Part shown: positions 37,860 through 46,768 of the stretch, piece after piece | Position numbering within the stretch: position 1 is the first letter of the stretch | Layout: each line of letters begins with the position of its first letter | NCBI RefSeq assembly: GCF_029167105.1 | Contig: NZ_JARFML010000018.1 | Coordinates: 1-64,000 of the forward strand | From: Bradyrhizobium yuanmingense | GTDB lineage: Bacteria > Pseudomonadota > Alphaproteobacteria > Rhizobiales > Xanthobacteraceae | Reading direction: 5' to 3' | Length of the DNA stretch: 64,000 nucleotides | Notes under the pieces: model-generated | Told to the model about the DNA's origin: nothing | The model's input: the letters and a program-made list of their open reading frames with translations, nothing else | Database searches by the model: none | Made by a program: the position numbers and the translations under genes

Positions 37860-37889
37860 GCCTGCCGACCATTTAGCTGATCGGCAGGC
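37860..37889 (+). terminator. Hairpin after monooxygenase 2
   Basis: GCCTGCCGA (37860-37868) pairs perfectly with TCGGCAGGC (37881-37889) across a 12-base loop, 15 bases after the stop. No T-run follows. The remaining 140 bases up to the convergent SDR hold nothing else. Confidence 0.55.
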
Positions 37890-38030
37890 CCGGACGTTCA
37901 CGCAGCCGTAGCTCTCTCTGCGGTCAATAGGCTAACCGGTTGAGGGTAGCTCCCGACGAGCGTCTCGGGAAAGAGCACGTTTGGTATCGTTCTTGAAGCT
38001 CCAATTGAGCAGGCTGATGGCGCCGCGAGT

Positions 38031-38801
38031 TCAGAGATAGGCTCCATCCACCGGGAGGGCGACGCCCGAGATGTAACCGGCGCCCTCGGACACCAGGAAT
38101 TCGACGGCGGCAGCCACGTCTTCAGATGACCCGGCGCGTCCCAACGGATAGCCTTCCAGCATTCGAGCCTGCTCATGGTCCGGCAACGCATCGAATCTTC
38201 CCCTCACTCGAGTTCCCGGCTGGCCGAGAATGAGTCCGGGCACGATGCAATTGACGGTGATGCCGTTCTTGCCGACATCCTTTGCGAGTTGAGCCGTGAG
38301 TCCGATTAGCGCCGCCTTAGCGGTCGCATAGGCAAGTCGGCCAGGGACCGTAGTAGGCGGTCCCTTCTCTCCGAACGCCAAAATGGAAGAAAAGTTGATG
38401 ATACGCCCGAAGCCCTTCTTCGTCATCCCGGCCATCACGGCTTGGGAAAATAGAAAGGTGCTGGTTACGTTGAGGGCCATCACGTGATTCCAGAGATCCA
38501 GATCGATGTCTTCGATACCGAGAGTTTTCTTTGGACCGCCGCCGCCGGCGATGTTGATGAGCGTATCGACGGTCCCGAACGACGCGATGGCTTGGTCTAC
38601 CGCACGCTTCACATCTCCGGGGCTGGTGACGTCCGCTACGCACGAATGGACCGCCGTGCCCGCAATGCCGCCGGCGGCTTCCTTCACGGCGTCCCCATCG
38701 CGGTCCACGAGCATGATCCCGAAACCAGCCGCCGCTAGTCGCGCGATTGTGGCGCGGCCAATTGCTCCGGCGGCCCCCGTAACGATCGCAGCACGCTCCA
38801 T
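38031..38801 (-). CDS. Short-chain dehydrogenase/reductase 4
   Basis: A 256-residue classical SDR: TGAAGAIGRATIARLAAAG, INIAGGGGPKK, YATAKAALIGLTAQLAKDV and the C-terminal ISGVALPVDGAYL. The Asn of the usual NNAG is replaced by INIAG. GAGG lies 5 bases before the ATG. It is transcribed away from monooxygenase 2 and lies directly downstream of the intact IclR gene, with operator site C in the 93-base gap between them, so it is likely to be under IclR control. Confidence 0.87.
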   Translation of the reverse strand: MERAAIVTGAAGAIGRATIARLAAAGFGIMLVDRDGDAVKEAAGGIAGTAVHSCVADVTSPGDVKRAVDQAIASFGTVDTLINIAGGGGPKKTLGIEDIDLDLWNHVMALNVTSTFLFSQAVMAGMTKKGFGRIINFSSILAFGEKGPPTTVPGRLAYATAKAALIGLTAQLAKDVGKNGITVNCIVPGLILGQPGTRVRGRFDALPDHEQARMLEGYPLGRAGSSEDVAAAVEFLVSEGAGYISGVALPVDGAYL

Positions 38802-38864
38802 GTTTCCTCGCTCTCAAATGGGTTTCCCGAGAGAGGACCTTTCCACGGATCGGAGGTGTGGTCA

Positions 38865-38895
38865 AATTGTAATGCGAGTGTATCGCATTGCAATT
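38865..38895. promoter_or_regulatory. Operator site C (IclR-type)
   Basis: AATTGTAATGCGA (38865-38877) is mirrored by TCGCATTGCAATT (38883-38895) with one mismatch, the longest of the five sites. The core TATCGCATTGCAAT is at 38881-38894. It covers the promoter position of SDR 4 and touches the end of the iclR gene. Confidence 0.65.
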
Positions 38896-39692
38896 TAAAC
38901 TGCGGAAATGGCGCGCGCTGCGTGTACGGCGAGCGGGGCAAACCGCTTCTCGAAGTCGGATGGAGACCACTCGGCCAGGGATCCGGCGACGTGAACCGCA
39001 CCGATTGGCTTTCCAGAATCATCGAGAATCGCGACGCCGCATGCGATTTCGCCGACCATCATTTCTTCGACAACGACCGCATAGCCCGCGTCGCGCGCCT
39101 CTTGAACACGAGCAAGGATATGCTCCTTGGCAATCGTGGTCTTAGGCGTCACTTTGACAAGTTCAGACCGATTCAGGATATCCTTGACCTGCTCGAGTGG
39201 AAGCTTCGACAATACCGCGCGTCCTCCTGACGTGCAGAACGTCGGAACGCTTCTTCCGCTGAGGTAGCCGTACAGGCTGTCCCGTTTGCTTTGCAGGCGG
39301 ACGAGGTACAACATTGCCACATCGTCGAACAAGCTGAGATCGATGCGCTCCTGAGCATCGCGTCGAAGCTCGGCCAAGATCGGCAGGGAGTGCGTGATCA
39401 GCGGATGTCCGCGGAGGTAGTCGAACGATCTCTGTAAGAGGCGTCGACCCGGCCGATGGCCAAGACTTGTCCTCTCGAGATATCCCAGCTTGACCATGGT
39501 GTGGACGAGCCGTTGCGTCGCGCTCTTGTCCAAATCGGCCGCTTCCGCAAGTTCCGATAGCGACAGAGCGTTAGTGGAGTCGGCAAACCCCTCCAGAATT
39601 CTGAAAGCCTTGCCGACCGACTTTACGTAGAGTTTGTCCTCGCGATCATCCGATCGAACCGTCTGCTTTCGTCCGGTTGCACGCTTGGCCAT
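38895..39692 (-). CDS. IclR-family transcriptional regulator, intact copy
   Basis: A 265-residue IclR protein. The winged helix spans residues about 24-85 (YVKSVGKAFRILEGFADSTNALSLSELAEAADLDKSATQRLVHTMVKLGYLE). The effector domain follows with IDLSLFDDVAMLYLVRLQSKRDSLYGYL, TFCTSGGRAVL and IGAVHVAGSLAEWS. A basic tail MAKRATGRKQTV precedes the helix. It is the intact relative of the frameshifted gene at 13703-14474, with near-identical length after the break. The flanking sites C and D carry the same core motif, so it probably binds both and represses its own gene, the amidase and SDR 4 until an intermediate binds. Confidence 0.92.
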   Translation of the reverse strand: MAKRATGRKQTVRSDDREDKLYVKSVGKAFRILEGFADSTNALSLSELAEAADLDKSATQRLVHTMVKLGYLERTSLGHRPGRRLLQRSFDYLRGHPLITHSLPILAELRRDAQERIDLSLFDDVAMLYLVRLQSKRDSLYGYLSGRSVPTFCTSGGRAVLSKLPLEQVKDILNRSELVKVTPKTTIAKEHILARVQEARDAGYAVVVEEMMVGEIACGVAILDDSGKPIGAVHVAGSLAEWSPSDFEKRFAPLAVHAARAISAV

Positions 39693-39785
39693 TCTCCCGG
39701 TTCTCCCTGCTCATTTCTTTGAATTACAACTCGTGTTGGGGCGTTGACGCCGCGCGCCAGAACAGACATTATATAACGATCCAAC

Positions 39786-39807
39786 CGTATCGTACTGCAA
39801 TACGATT
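39786..39807. promoter_or_regulatory. Operator site D with candidate promoter
   Basis: Core TATCGTACTGCAAT at 39788-39801, flanked by CG and ACGATT. It lies between the divergent IclR and amidase genes. A candidate amidase promoter with TTGACG (39744-39749) and a TTATA-type -10 near 39768 lies just upstream, so the operator is placed downstream of the start of transcription as at site A. Confidence 0.6.
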
Positions 39808-39831
39808 GAAAGGAAGAGAAGAGGTCGTCCA

Positions 39832-41223
39832 TTGTGCGCGCAATATAATCCGGCCGAATTTCGGCCGCCCACCTTCCACGATGCGGTGCCGGCATTCAAG
39901 GAGGGACAAAGCAACCCACGAAAATATCTGGAGAAATGTCTGGAAATCATCGAGGCTCGCGAGCCCGTTGTGCGTGCCTGGGTAGAAATGAACCTCCCGG
40001 AGGCGAGGTCGGCCGCGGATGCTTCGACCAAACGGTATCAATCAGGACGTCCGCTCTCTTCCATCGACGGTATGCCTGTCGGCATCAAAGATCTCTTGAT
40101 GACCAGGGATATGCCCACCCGCATGGGTTCACCCTTGTATGAAAACAATTTCCCAAAGCAGGACTCTGCATGCGTTCAAGCGCTTCGGAGTGCCGGCGCG
40201 GTCGTCTTGGGCAAGACGGTGACCACCGAACTGGGGATGTCCCATCCCGGGCCGACCACCAATCCCTTTAGCCCGATTCACACCCCTGGAGGATCCTCGA
40301 GCGGATCGGCCGCGGTTATTGGAGCGGGGATGGTGCCTGCGGCGATCGGAACGCAAGTCGTGGGCTCAGTCATCCGACCCGCAAGTTTTTGCGCCAACTA
40401 CGCAATCAAGCCGACCATGGGCGCCTTGAACCGCGGCGAACGGCAAGGCTTCAGCCAAAGCCATGTCGGCGTCCACGCGGGCAGTCTCGCAGACATGTGG
40501 CACGTCTCCATTGAAATCGCGAAGCGTTCGGGCGGAGATCCAGGTTATCCAGGTCTCTTCGGAGGCACGGAACTCCACGCGGCGGAGCGTCCGACCCGGC
40601 TCATCGTCATGGAAGCGCAGGGGGGGCCAGAGCTGGACCAGGCAACGAGAGGTGCATTCGAGGGCCTCCTATCGGATCTCGGTCGTGCAGGCGTCGAGAT
40701 CATTCGTCGCACCGACCATTCACTTGTCGAGGCTTTCGAGCAGGCGATCAGCCACAGCCTTGAGATCACACGGGACGTTTGCGCATACGAGATGCGCTGG
40801 TCTCTTGAGAATCTCGTGCAGCAGTTCGGCGGAGGACTTAGTGACAGCCTCACTTCGCGCCTGGAAATTGCGCGGCGAATGACCCAGGACGATTATCGGC
40901 TCGTGATCTCGAGACGCGAAGCAGCTAGAGCCGCCCATGCCACAATCGCCCATATCGCAGACGCCATCATATCCCCGTCTTCGATCGGGCCGGCGCCGCG
41001 ACTCGATAACAAAGGCGTGGATTCGGGCGTCGTTCATACGACCGGTCTGCCCAACTACAATGCCGTAACTTCGCTGCTCGGAGCCCCTACGATCACCATA
41101 CCTATGCTTGCGGTCGGCGGACTTCCCGTAGGGGTCCAGGTGGTCGGGCAGCCTCACACGGATGATCATCTCGCCGGTATCGCGCGTTGGATTGCGGAAA
41201 CAATCCCGGCGCGTTCAGTCTGA
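39832..41223 (+). CDS. Amidase-signature family hydrolase
   Basis: A 463-residue amidase with the Ser-cisSer-Lys machinery: the catalytic Lys in GMPVGIKDLLMT, the signature GGSSSGSAAVIGAGMVPAAIGTQVVGSVIRPASFC containing both serines, and the usual beta-sheet core. It would hydrolyse a linear amide to acid plus ammonia, following ring opening. The motif GTQVVGSVIRPAS deviates from the usual GTDTGGSIRIPA, which alters the pocket near the nucleophile. The TTG start follows AGAGG; no upstream in-frame ATG exists. It faces the IclR gene across operator D and ends at a terminator-like hairpin. Confidence 0.9.
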   Translation: MCAQYNPAEFRPPTFHDAVPAFKEGQSNPRKYLEKCLEIIEAREPVVRAWVEMNLPEARSAADASTKRYQSGRPLSSIDGMPVGIKDLLMTRDMPTRMGSPLYENNFPKQDSACVQALRSAGAVVLGKTVTTELGMSHPGPTTNPFSPIHTPGGSSSGSAAVIGAGMVPAAIGTQVVGSVIRPASFCANYAIKPTMGALNRGERQGFSQSHVGVHAGSLADMWHVSIEIAKRSGGDPGYPGLFGGTELHAAERPTRLIVMEAQGGPELDQATRGAFEGLLSDLGRAGVEIIRRTDHSLVEAFEQAISHSLEITRDVCAYEMRWSLENLVQQFGGGLSDSLTSRLEIARRMTQDDYRLVISRREAARAAHATIAHIADAIISPSSIGPAPRLDNKGVDSGVVHTTGLPNYNAVTSLLGAPTITIPMLAVGGLPVGVQVVGQPHTDDHLAGIARWIAETIPARSV

Positions 41224-41231
41224 ATGAAGAG

Positions 41232-41258
41232 GACGTGCGTCCGGCGCACGTCATCTTT
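41232..41258 (+). terminator. Terminator-like hairpin after the amidase
   Basis: GACGTGCG (41232-41239) pairs perfectly with CGCACGTC (41245-41252), followed by ATCTTTC, 9 bases after the stop. Further on, TGTGTTGC-AA-GCAACACA (41402-41419) is a second exact palindrome ahead of transporter 3. Confidence 0.5.
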
Positions 41259-41441
41259 CGCTTCCGGCCGCAAGACTATGCGTCCCGCGCGCATCTCGTG
41301 CAGAGTGCGATCGGTTGGGGATCTCTCGCGATCCGCCGCCGGGAAAGCCTCCTGCGGTAAAACGAGGAACCCGAGCATTCCTCGTCCTCGCGTGAACCTT
41401 TTGTGTTGCAAGCAACACAGTGCTGCGATCTAATACGAATA

Positions 41442-41466
41442 AATGCGATCGTATCGCATTGCAATT
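41442..41466. promoter_or_regulatory. Operator site E upstream of transporter 3
   Basis: AATGCGAT (41442-41449) is mirrored by ATCGCATT (41453-41460), and the shared core TATCGCATTGCAAT lies at 41452-41465. A TAATAC (41431-41436) just upstream could be a -10 box. It lies 52 bases before the binding-protein gene, linking the importer to the IclR genes. Confidence 0.62.
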
Positions 41467-41517
41467 CATGCGACGTGACGACCAGGACGATTGATGTCTG
41501 CATTAATGGAGGGACCA

Positions 41518-42714
41518 ATGCGAAATCGTAGAGAGATCCTGGCCGCCGCCGCAGTCGGAATCGCGACACCGTCGCTGCTTCGACGAGCTTGGGCACAACA
41601 AGATGCAATCGAAATCGGCAGTCTGGTTTCTCTCTCCGGCACGTTCGCCAACATCGGAGAACAGGTGGACATTGGCAGCAAGATTGCCATTGATCACTAC
41701 AAAACCGCGGCGGGGCGACCGCTTCGCTATGTCCAACTGGATGATCAAGGAGACCCGGGTCGAGCAGTACGGCTCACTCAAGATGCTATTCGTGACCGAG
41801 GCATTCGCTTCTTCATGAATTGCACCAATAGCGCAATTGCGCTGGCTGTCGCGAAGGAGGTCGCGAGCAGCGGAGGCGTCTACATCAATCAGGCCGGCGC
41901 GGACGAGATGACCGGCACACTCTGCAACAAGAATACCTTTCGATGGCCGGTTGCGACCTATAGTGCCGTGAACACGACCGTCCGTCCATTCATGAAGCAG
42001 TTCCCCGATGCAAAAAAATGGTACACGATCACGGGTCAATACGTCTTCGGCGATAGCCTTCTGAAGAATTTGAAGGATGTTCTCGGTGAGCTCGGCGGAC
42101 AGCACGTTGGCAACAGCTATCATTCCCTGAGCGACCGAGAATACAGCGGCTTCATCACTGCGGCGATTGCTGCGCAGCCCGATGTGCTGTGCATTTGCAA
42201 TTTCGGCAGCCAGACCACCGACGTGTTGCGGCAGGCCGTCAGCTTTGGGATGAAACGCAATACGAAAATCGTCGTCGTCTGGTCGACGGGACTCGACCAA
42301 TTCCAATCGCTGGGCCCCGATATCTGCGAGGGCGTCTATTTTGGCGCGAACTATTGGCATGGCGTCGATGCGCCCGGCAACCGGCTGCTCACGGGAGTGA
42401 TCAAAGACAAGTTGAAGGTGACTCCCAGCTATCTCCTGACGGCCGGGTGGGCCTGCACGCAGGCAACCGTCGAGGCCCTCAACAAGGCGGGGAGCGCCGA
42501 GGTGCCGGCGGTGATCAAAGCTTTCGAAACGCTTAGCTACGAAGGGCCGACGGGACTCGAGAAAGTCCGGGCCGAAGATCATCAGGTTCTGAAGGACTAC
42601 TATCTCCTGTTGGGTAAACCCAAAGCCAAGATGCTCGACAAAGACGACTACGTAGACGTCATCTCGGCCCAGAAGGCATTTCTCCCGCCTGATAAAACAG
42701 GCTGCAAGCTGTAA
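41518..42714 (+). CDS. LIV-type ABC substrate-binding protein, transporter 3
   Basis: A periplasmic type-I binding protein of 398 residues with a Tat-like signal (MRNRREILAAAAVGIATPSLLRRAWAQ). The mature start IEIGSLVSLSGTFANIGEQVDIG and the GGVYINQAGADEM segment are typical of this family. Other in-frame ATGs upstream (41491) lack a ribosome site, whereas GGAGG lies before 41518. It heads a complete five-gene importer running to 45988, all genes closely spaced or overlapping. The binding pocket differs from transporter 1, so the ligands are probably related but not identical. Confidence 0.9.
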   Translation: MRNRREILAAAAVGIATPSLLRRAWAQQDAIEIGSLVSLSGTFANIGEQVDIGSKIAIDHYKTAAGRPLRYVQLDDQGDPGRAVRLTQDAIRDRGIRFFMNCTNSAIALAVAKEVASSGGVYINQAGADEMTGTLCNKNTFRWPVATYSAVNTTVRPFMKQFPDAKKWYTITGQYVFGDSLLKNLKDVLGELGGQHVGNSYHSLSDREYSGFITAAIAAQPDVLCICNFGSQTTDVLRQAVSFGMKRNTKIVVVWSTGLDQFQSLGPDICEGVYFGANYWHGVDAPGNRLLTGVIKDKLKVTPSYLLTAGWACTQATVEALNKAGSAEVPAVIKAFETLSYEGPTGLEKVRAEDHQVLKDYYLLLGKPKAKMLDKDDYVDVISAQKAFLPPDKTGCKL

Positions 42715-42722
42715 CTTCGCCC

Positions 42723-43586
42723 ATGTCCGCTCAAGTCCTCATTTTCGGAGCGCTCAATGGCGTCGGCATAGGGATGATCTATTTCATCCTGTCTGTCGGG
42801 CTCACCATGATTTTCGGCCTCATGCAGTTCGTGAATTTCGCTCACGGGGCTTTCTACATGGTGTCCGCCTACGCGGCGTTTGCGATTGCGCAGTGGACCG
42901 GAAGCGTTCTTCCGGCCCTGCTGATCAGCCCGCTCCTGGCCGCCGCTTTTGCGCTCGCTTCCGAACGGCTGCTACTGCAACGCACGTACAGTCTGCCTCA
43001 CGAGGCGCAGATCCTGATTACCTTCGCGCTCGCGATCTTGGCGCAGGAATCGGTCACCATGATTTTCGGGACCTTGGGAAAGAATGTGCCGGTGCCGGAG
43101 ATCTTCAGCGGCGTCGTGATCTTCGGTGGGTTTGTGTACCCGTCATATCGTCTCTTCGTAGTCGGTATTGCCGTTGCGGTCGCGCTCGCAATGTGGCTCG
43201 CGATCGAACGCACTCGTTTTGGCGCCATGGTGCGTGCCGCAGCGGAGAACGCCGAAATGATGGGGCTCCTTGGATTTGACTCGCGCAAGGTCTTCATGGC
43301 GGCTTTTGCCTTCGGAGGTGCGCTTGCCGGTCTCGCCGGCGCTCTCGCGGCGCCACTACGCGGCGTGGAGCCCCTCATGGGACGTGAGGCCCTGGCTATC
43401 GCTTTCGTGGTCGTAATCCTCGGCGGGCTTGGAAGCTTCAGCGGAGCTCTCCTAGCCGCACTGCTGATCGGTATCACGCAGTCCCTCATGAGTATGATCT
43501 GGCCGGGAGGGGCTCATCTCATGATCTACGGAGTCATGACGATGATCCTGGCTTTCCGGCCGACCGGGCTCATGGGGCGTTCGTGA
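42723..43586 (+). CDS. LIV-type ABC permease (LivH family), transporter 3
   Basis: A 287-residue membrane protein starting ALNGVGIGMIYFILSVGLTMIFGLMQFVNFAHGAFYM, the LivH signature. RTRFGAMVRAAAENAEMMGLLGFDSRKVFM is the coupling region and AFVVVILGGLGSFSGALLAALLIG is near the end. The stop overlaps the LivM-type start by four bases. Confidence 0.93.
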   Translation: MSAQVLIFGALNGVGIGMIYFILSVGLTMIFGLMQFVNFAHGAFYMVSAYAAFAIAQWTGSVLPALLISPLLAAAFALASERLLLQRTYSLPHEAQILITFALAILAQESVTMIFGTLGKNVPVPEIFSGVVIFGGFVYPSYRLFVVGIAVAVALAMWLAIERTRFGAMVRAAAENAEMMGLLGFDSRKVFMAAFAFGGALAGLAGALAAPLRGVEPLMGREALAIAFVVVILGGLGSFSGALLAALLIGITQSLMSMIWPGGAHLMIYGVMTMILAFRPTGLMGRS

Positions 43587-44545
43587 TGACGACCGAAGGG
43601 CTCCGTTTTCCGAACGGGACCACCGTCGTTATTGCGGTGTTTCTCATTGCTCTGCCGTGTATTCTGCCCTCGTTGACATTGGCGAGCGAGATTTTGGTGC
43701 TCGCTACTGGGGCTTTGAGTTGCACTCTGCTGCTCGGTTCGGTCGGTCTTCTTTCATTCGGTCAAGGTCTCTATTTCGGCCTAGGCGCATACGTGTCCGC
43801 CATTCTCATTCGCGACTTCGAAATGTCTGCGTTGGCGGCCACAATAGCTGCTTCGCTGGCAGGGTGCCTGCTGGCAGCAGCTGCCGGGCTTTTGATCGTG
43901 CGACGGCAGGGCGTGTATTTCGTCATGCTCACACTGGCGTTCGCGCAGATGGGCTTTTTTCTCGCATTAGCCTTCCCAAGGCTCACCGGCGGCGAGAACG
44001 GGTTCGGAAACGTGCCACGGACGGCCATCGCGTTCGGACAATTCGCGTTGTCAAATCCCCTGCTGCTTTATGTTTTTCTCGCGATCCTTTCCTTTGCAGC
44101 GTTCGCGCTGGTGCAGAGAATAGTCGCGTCGCCGTTCGGAAGCGTTCTCAATTCGATCCGCTACAATGAGAGCCGTTCTGAGGCGCTCGGATATGACGCT
44201 CGGCGCTTCAAGCTGGCGGCGGTTACCATGGCGGGTGGTATCGCCGCCTTGGCCGGAGCGATGAACACGCTGATGCTCAATTTCGTGCCGTTGAGCGCCA
44301 TCGACGTGGAAACGAGCGAGCGATTGTTGATAGCTTCTCTGATCGGAGGAGTCGGATCTCCCCTTGGTGCGCTCATCGGCGCGTCGGTCCTGAGCGCAAT
44401 GTCCGATTTTCTTTCGCCCATTTGGCCGCGCTGGTCCATGGTCGTCGCACTCCTCCTGATAGTGACCGTGCTTTTCCTGCGTGACGGGCTCTTGGGGTTG
44501 GGAGGGGTGCTGCGGCGGCAAGGCAAGGAAATGCCGAATGGCTGA
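43583..44545 (+). CDS. LIV-type ABC permease (LivM family), transporter 3
   Basis: A 320-residue membrane protein. The LivM pattern GSVGLLSFGQGLYFGLGAYVSAILIRDFE is followed by the second half RYNESRSEALGYDARRFKLAAVTMAGGIAALAGAMN and GGVGSPLGALIGASVLSAMSDFL. It overlaps the LivG-type gene by 8 bases. Confidence 0.93.
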   Translation: MMTTEGLRFPNGTTVVIAVFLIALPCILPSLTLASEILVLATGALSCTLLLGSVGLLSFGQGLYFGLGAYVSAILIRDFEMSALAATIAASLAGCLLAAAAGLLIVRRQGVYFVMLTLAFAQMGFFLALAFPRLTGGENGFGNVPRTAIAFGQFALSNPLLLYVFLAILSFAAFALVQRIVASPFGSVLNSIRYNESRSEALGYDARRFKLAAVTMAGGIAALAGAMNTLMLNFVPLSAIDVETSERLLIASLIGGVGSPLGALIGASVLSAMSDFLSPIWPRWSMVVALLLIVTVLFLRDGLLGLGGVLRRQGKEMPNG

Positions 44546-45290
44546 GATCCTCCTTACCGCGCAGGGCTTAGGCGTTCGGTTCGGCTCGTTCAAGGCAATC
44601 GAGGACCTGAACCTCTCGATCGGCCGGGGGACTCTGCACTCCGTCATTGGTCCTAACGGCGCCGGGAAGACTACGTTGTTCAACGCGTTGAGCGGTACGC
44701 GCATCCCCACGCAGGGCGAGATAAGGTTCCAGGGGCATCCAATCACGAACGTCCCCGCGCATAGTCGCGTACATCTGGGGCTTTCGAGGTCTTTCCAGCT
44801 GACCAATATCTTCAGGGACCTCTCCGTCGCTGAAAATATCCTATTAGCGCTGCAAGCCGTGGCCGGAAGAGAGGCATGGGCGTTCTGGCGCAATCGCGAC
44901 CCATTAAAAGTATCCAAGAAACGCGCCGCGGAATTAGCGGACACGGTGGGTTTGTCGGCCCGCTTCGAAGCACGCGCGGGCGACCTATCCCACGGGGCCC
45001 AGCGCGCTCTTGAGATAGCCATGGCTCTCGCGTCTGAACCCAAGCTGCTGTTCTTGGACGAGCCTCTAGCCGGTATGGGTCTCGATGATGTTCACCGGAC
45101 GAAACTCCTCATCAAGAGTCTCGCGCCGGAACGTACAGTCGTTCTGATCGAGCACAACATGAGCGTCGTTCTGGATATCTCGGATACGGTCACGGTGCTC
45201 GCCCAAGGAAAGAAGATCGCCGAAGGTTCTCCTCAAGCCATCAGGGCGAACGTCGAAGTAAAAAACGCGTATCTCGGATCTGCCGCATGA
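44538..45290 (+). CDS. ABC ATPase (LivG family), transporter 3
   Basis: A 250-residue nucleotide-binding subunit: Walker A GPNGAGKTT, signature LSHGAQRALEIAMALASEP, Walker B LLFLDEPLAGM and H-loop IEHNMSVV. The signature is LSHGAQR, a common LivG variant. The frame is open upstream, but ATG at 44538 within the permease end gives the normal start AEILLTAQGLGVRFGSF. It overlaps the next ATPase by four bases. Confidence 0.92.
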   Translation: MAEILLTAQGLGVRFGSFKAIEDLNLSIGRGTLHSVIGPNGAGKTTLFNALSGTRIPTQGEIRFQGHPITNVPAHSRVHLGLSRSFQLTNIFRDLSVAENILLALQAVAGREAWAFWRNRDPLKVSKKRAAELADTVGLSARFEARAGDLSHGAQRALEIAMALASEPKLLFLDEPLAGMGLDDVHRTKLLIKSLAPERTVVLIEHNMSVVLDISDTVTVLAQGKKIAEGSPQAIRANVEVKNAYLGSAA

Positions 45291-45988
45291 CTGGACTTAT
45301 CGTTCGTGATCTGCACGCCTGGTACGAGAAGAGCCACGTCCTGCAAGGCGTGGACGTGCAAGTTCAGCGAGGTCAAACGGTAGCTATTCTTGGCCGAAAT
45401 GGCGCTGGGAAAACGACCACTCTGCGATCGATCATGGGCTTGGTCCATGCCCAGGGAACGATCACGTTCAACGGCAACTCGTTATCGGAGGTTGCTACGC
45501 ACGAAATAGCCCGCCGCGGTCTCGCGTTCGTACCGGAAAACAGAGCTGTCTTCACCACTTTAGACGTACGAGAAAATCTCAGTATCGCCTTTCGCAAGGG
45601 TTCGCCTTGGACGCCCGACGCAGCCGCCGAGCTGTTTCCGTCGCTCAGAAGGAGATGGAAATCGGCGGCGGGCCGACTCTCCGGCGGCGAGCAGCAAATG
45701 CTCGCGATCGCGCGGGCGCTGATGACGAATCCAAGTCTCCTGCTGTTGGATGAGCCCACCGAGGGGTTGGCACCCGTGATTGTCGACGAGCTCGTGCAGC
45801 TCATGCTTTCCCTGAAAGCCCGTGGGCTCACCATTCTTCTCGTCGAACAAAGCATACAGGTCTGCCGCGCGGTCGCCGATACTCATGCCATACTGGACGA
45901 GGGACGCATAGTCTGGACTGGAACTACGGCGAGCTTGTCGTCCTCAAGCGAGGTTTTGGCGAAGCATCTCACTCTGGAAAGCGCGTAG
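45287..45988 (+). CDS. ABC ATPase (LivF family), transporter 3
   Basis: A 233-residue nucleotide-binding subunit: Walker A GRNGAGKTT, signature LSGGEQQMLAIARAL, Walker B LLLLDEPTEGLAP and H-loop VEQSIQVC. It ends the transporter proper. A small unknown gene follows 19 bases later on the same strand. Confidence 0.92.
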   Translation: MTGLIVRDLHAWYEKSHVLQGVDVQVQRGQTVAILGRNGAGKTTTLRSIMGLVHAQGTITFNGNSLSEVATHEIARRGLAFVPENRAVFTTLDVRENLSIAFRKGSPWTPDAAAELFPSLRRRWKSAAGRLSGGEQQMLAIARALMTNPSLLLLDEPTEGLAPVIVDELVQLMLSLKARGLTILLVEQSIQVCRAVADTHAILDEGRIVWTGTTASLSSSSEVLAKHLTLESA

Positions 45989-46007
45989 CTAGACGGTCGA
46001 GAGTCAA

Positions 46008-46625
46008 ATGGCGCGACAAATCGTACTAGGGCTCGCAGTCCTTCAGCACGACTTCCGGCCGAGCCATGCCGACGAGCTATCGACTGCTCGCGAGCGATTT
46101 CGGAGGTTGGCGTCGCGAGGGTATCTGGCGGCAGTTAGAAGTTACGGTCGGTCTAAGATAATTCGTGAGTTCGATTCAAGCGCCGAGGAGACGCTGTTCT
46201 TTCCTGGGCGTGCAGGCGGCGCAGCGTCGGTGGTCGGTCTGGCGACAACACTGATGCTGCTTTCAAGGAAAATGTGCCGTCATCGGGGGACGCCTCGGTC
46301 AGCATTCGAGCCGGAAACGCTCCTAAAGGATTGGCTTACTTCCGATCAGCTGGCCCAGTTCGAAGCTACGAGGACATTCGCTGTGGTCGGATGCAGCGGC
46401 GCGAGATATCGCATTTCTGCAGGACCGCCACCCTACGTCGTCAGCTTGGATAAACCAGGCGATGTCGATGGAGCGCGCCTTACCGGCGCGGTAACCCGCT
46501 CCGAACTCTGCATGCTGATATGGAAGATCGTATTGGAGGCAGGCGAGCCTGAGTTCATTGAACGAATGCAGACAGCAAGTAGACCGATAGTAGATTGTGT
46601 GCCGGTCCTGTTTCCCCCGGCATAA
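46008..46625 (+). CDS. Hypothetical protein with a RYRI-type C-terminal motif
   Basis: A 205-residue soluble protein without signal peptide or membrane segment. The middle segment DWLTSDQLAQFEATRTFAVVGCSGARYRISAG recalls small conserved rhizobial proteins of unknown function with an LxxxQxxQ...F.VVG...G.RYRI pattern; this is from memory and not a confident match. Seven cysteines are spread along the chain. The gene lies 19 bases behind the LivF-type ATPase, so it is probably the last gene of that operon. I cannot assign a function. Confidence 0.55.
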   Translation: MARQIVLGLAVLQHDFRPSHADELSTARERFRRLASRGYLAAVRSYGRSKIIREFDSSAEETLFFPGRAGGAASVVGLATTLMLLSRKMCRHRGTPRSAFEPETLLKDWLTSDQLAQFEATRTFAVVGCSGARYRISAGPPPYVVSLDKPGDVDGARLTGAVTRSELCMLIWKIVLEAGEPEFIERMQTASRPIVDCVPVLFPPA

Positions 46626-46768
46626 GTTGTCGGCCCATAGTCCGCTAGTCCGGTGCTTGCCGTCGTGCGCGCCGAGAGCTTCGACGCAGCAGCGGCGATC
46701 GGCCGGGTTTTTGCAAAGATTGTCGGCGCGGCTAGGATATTCTCGCACCCTCGGCGTTTCTGCGTCGA

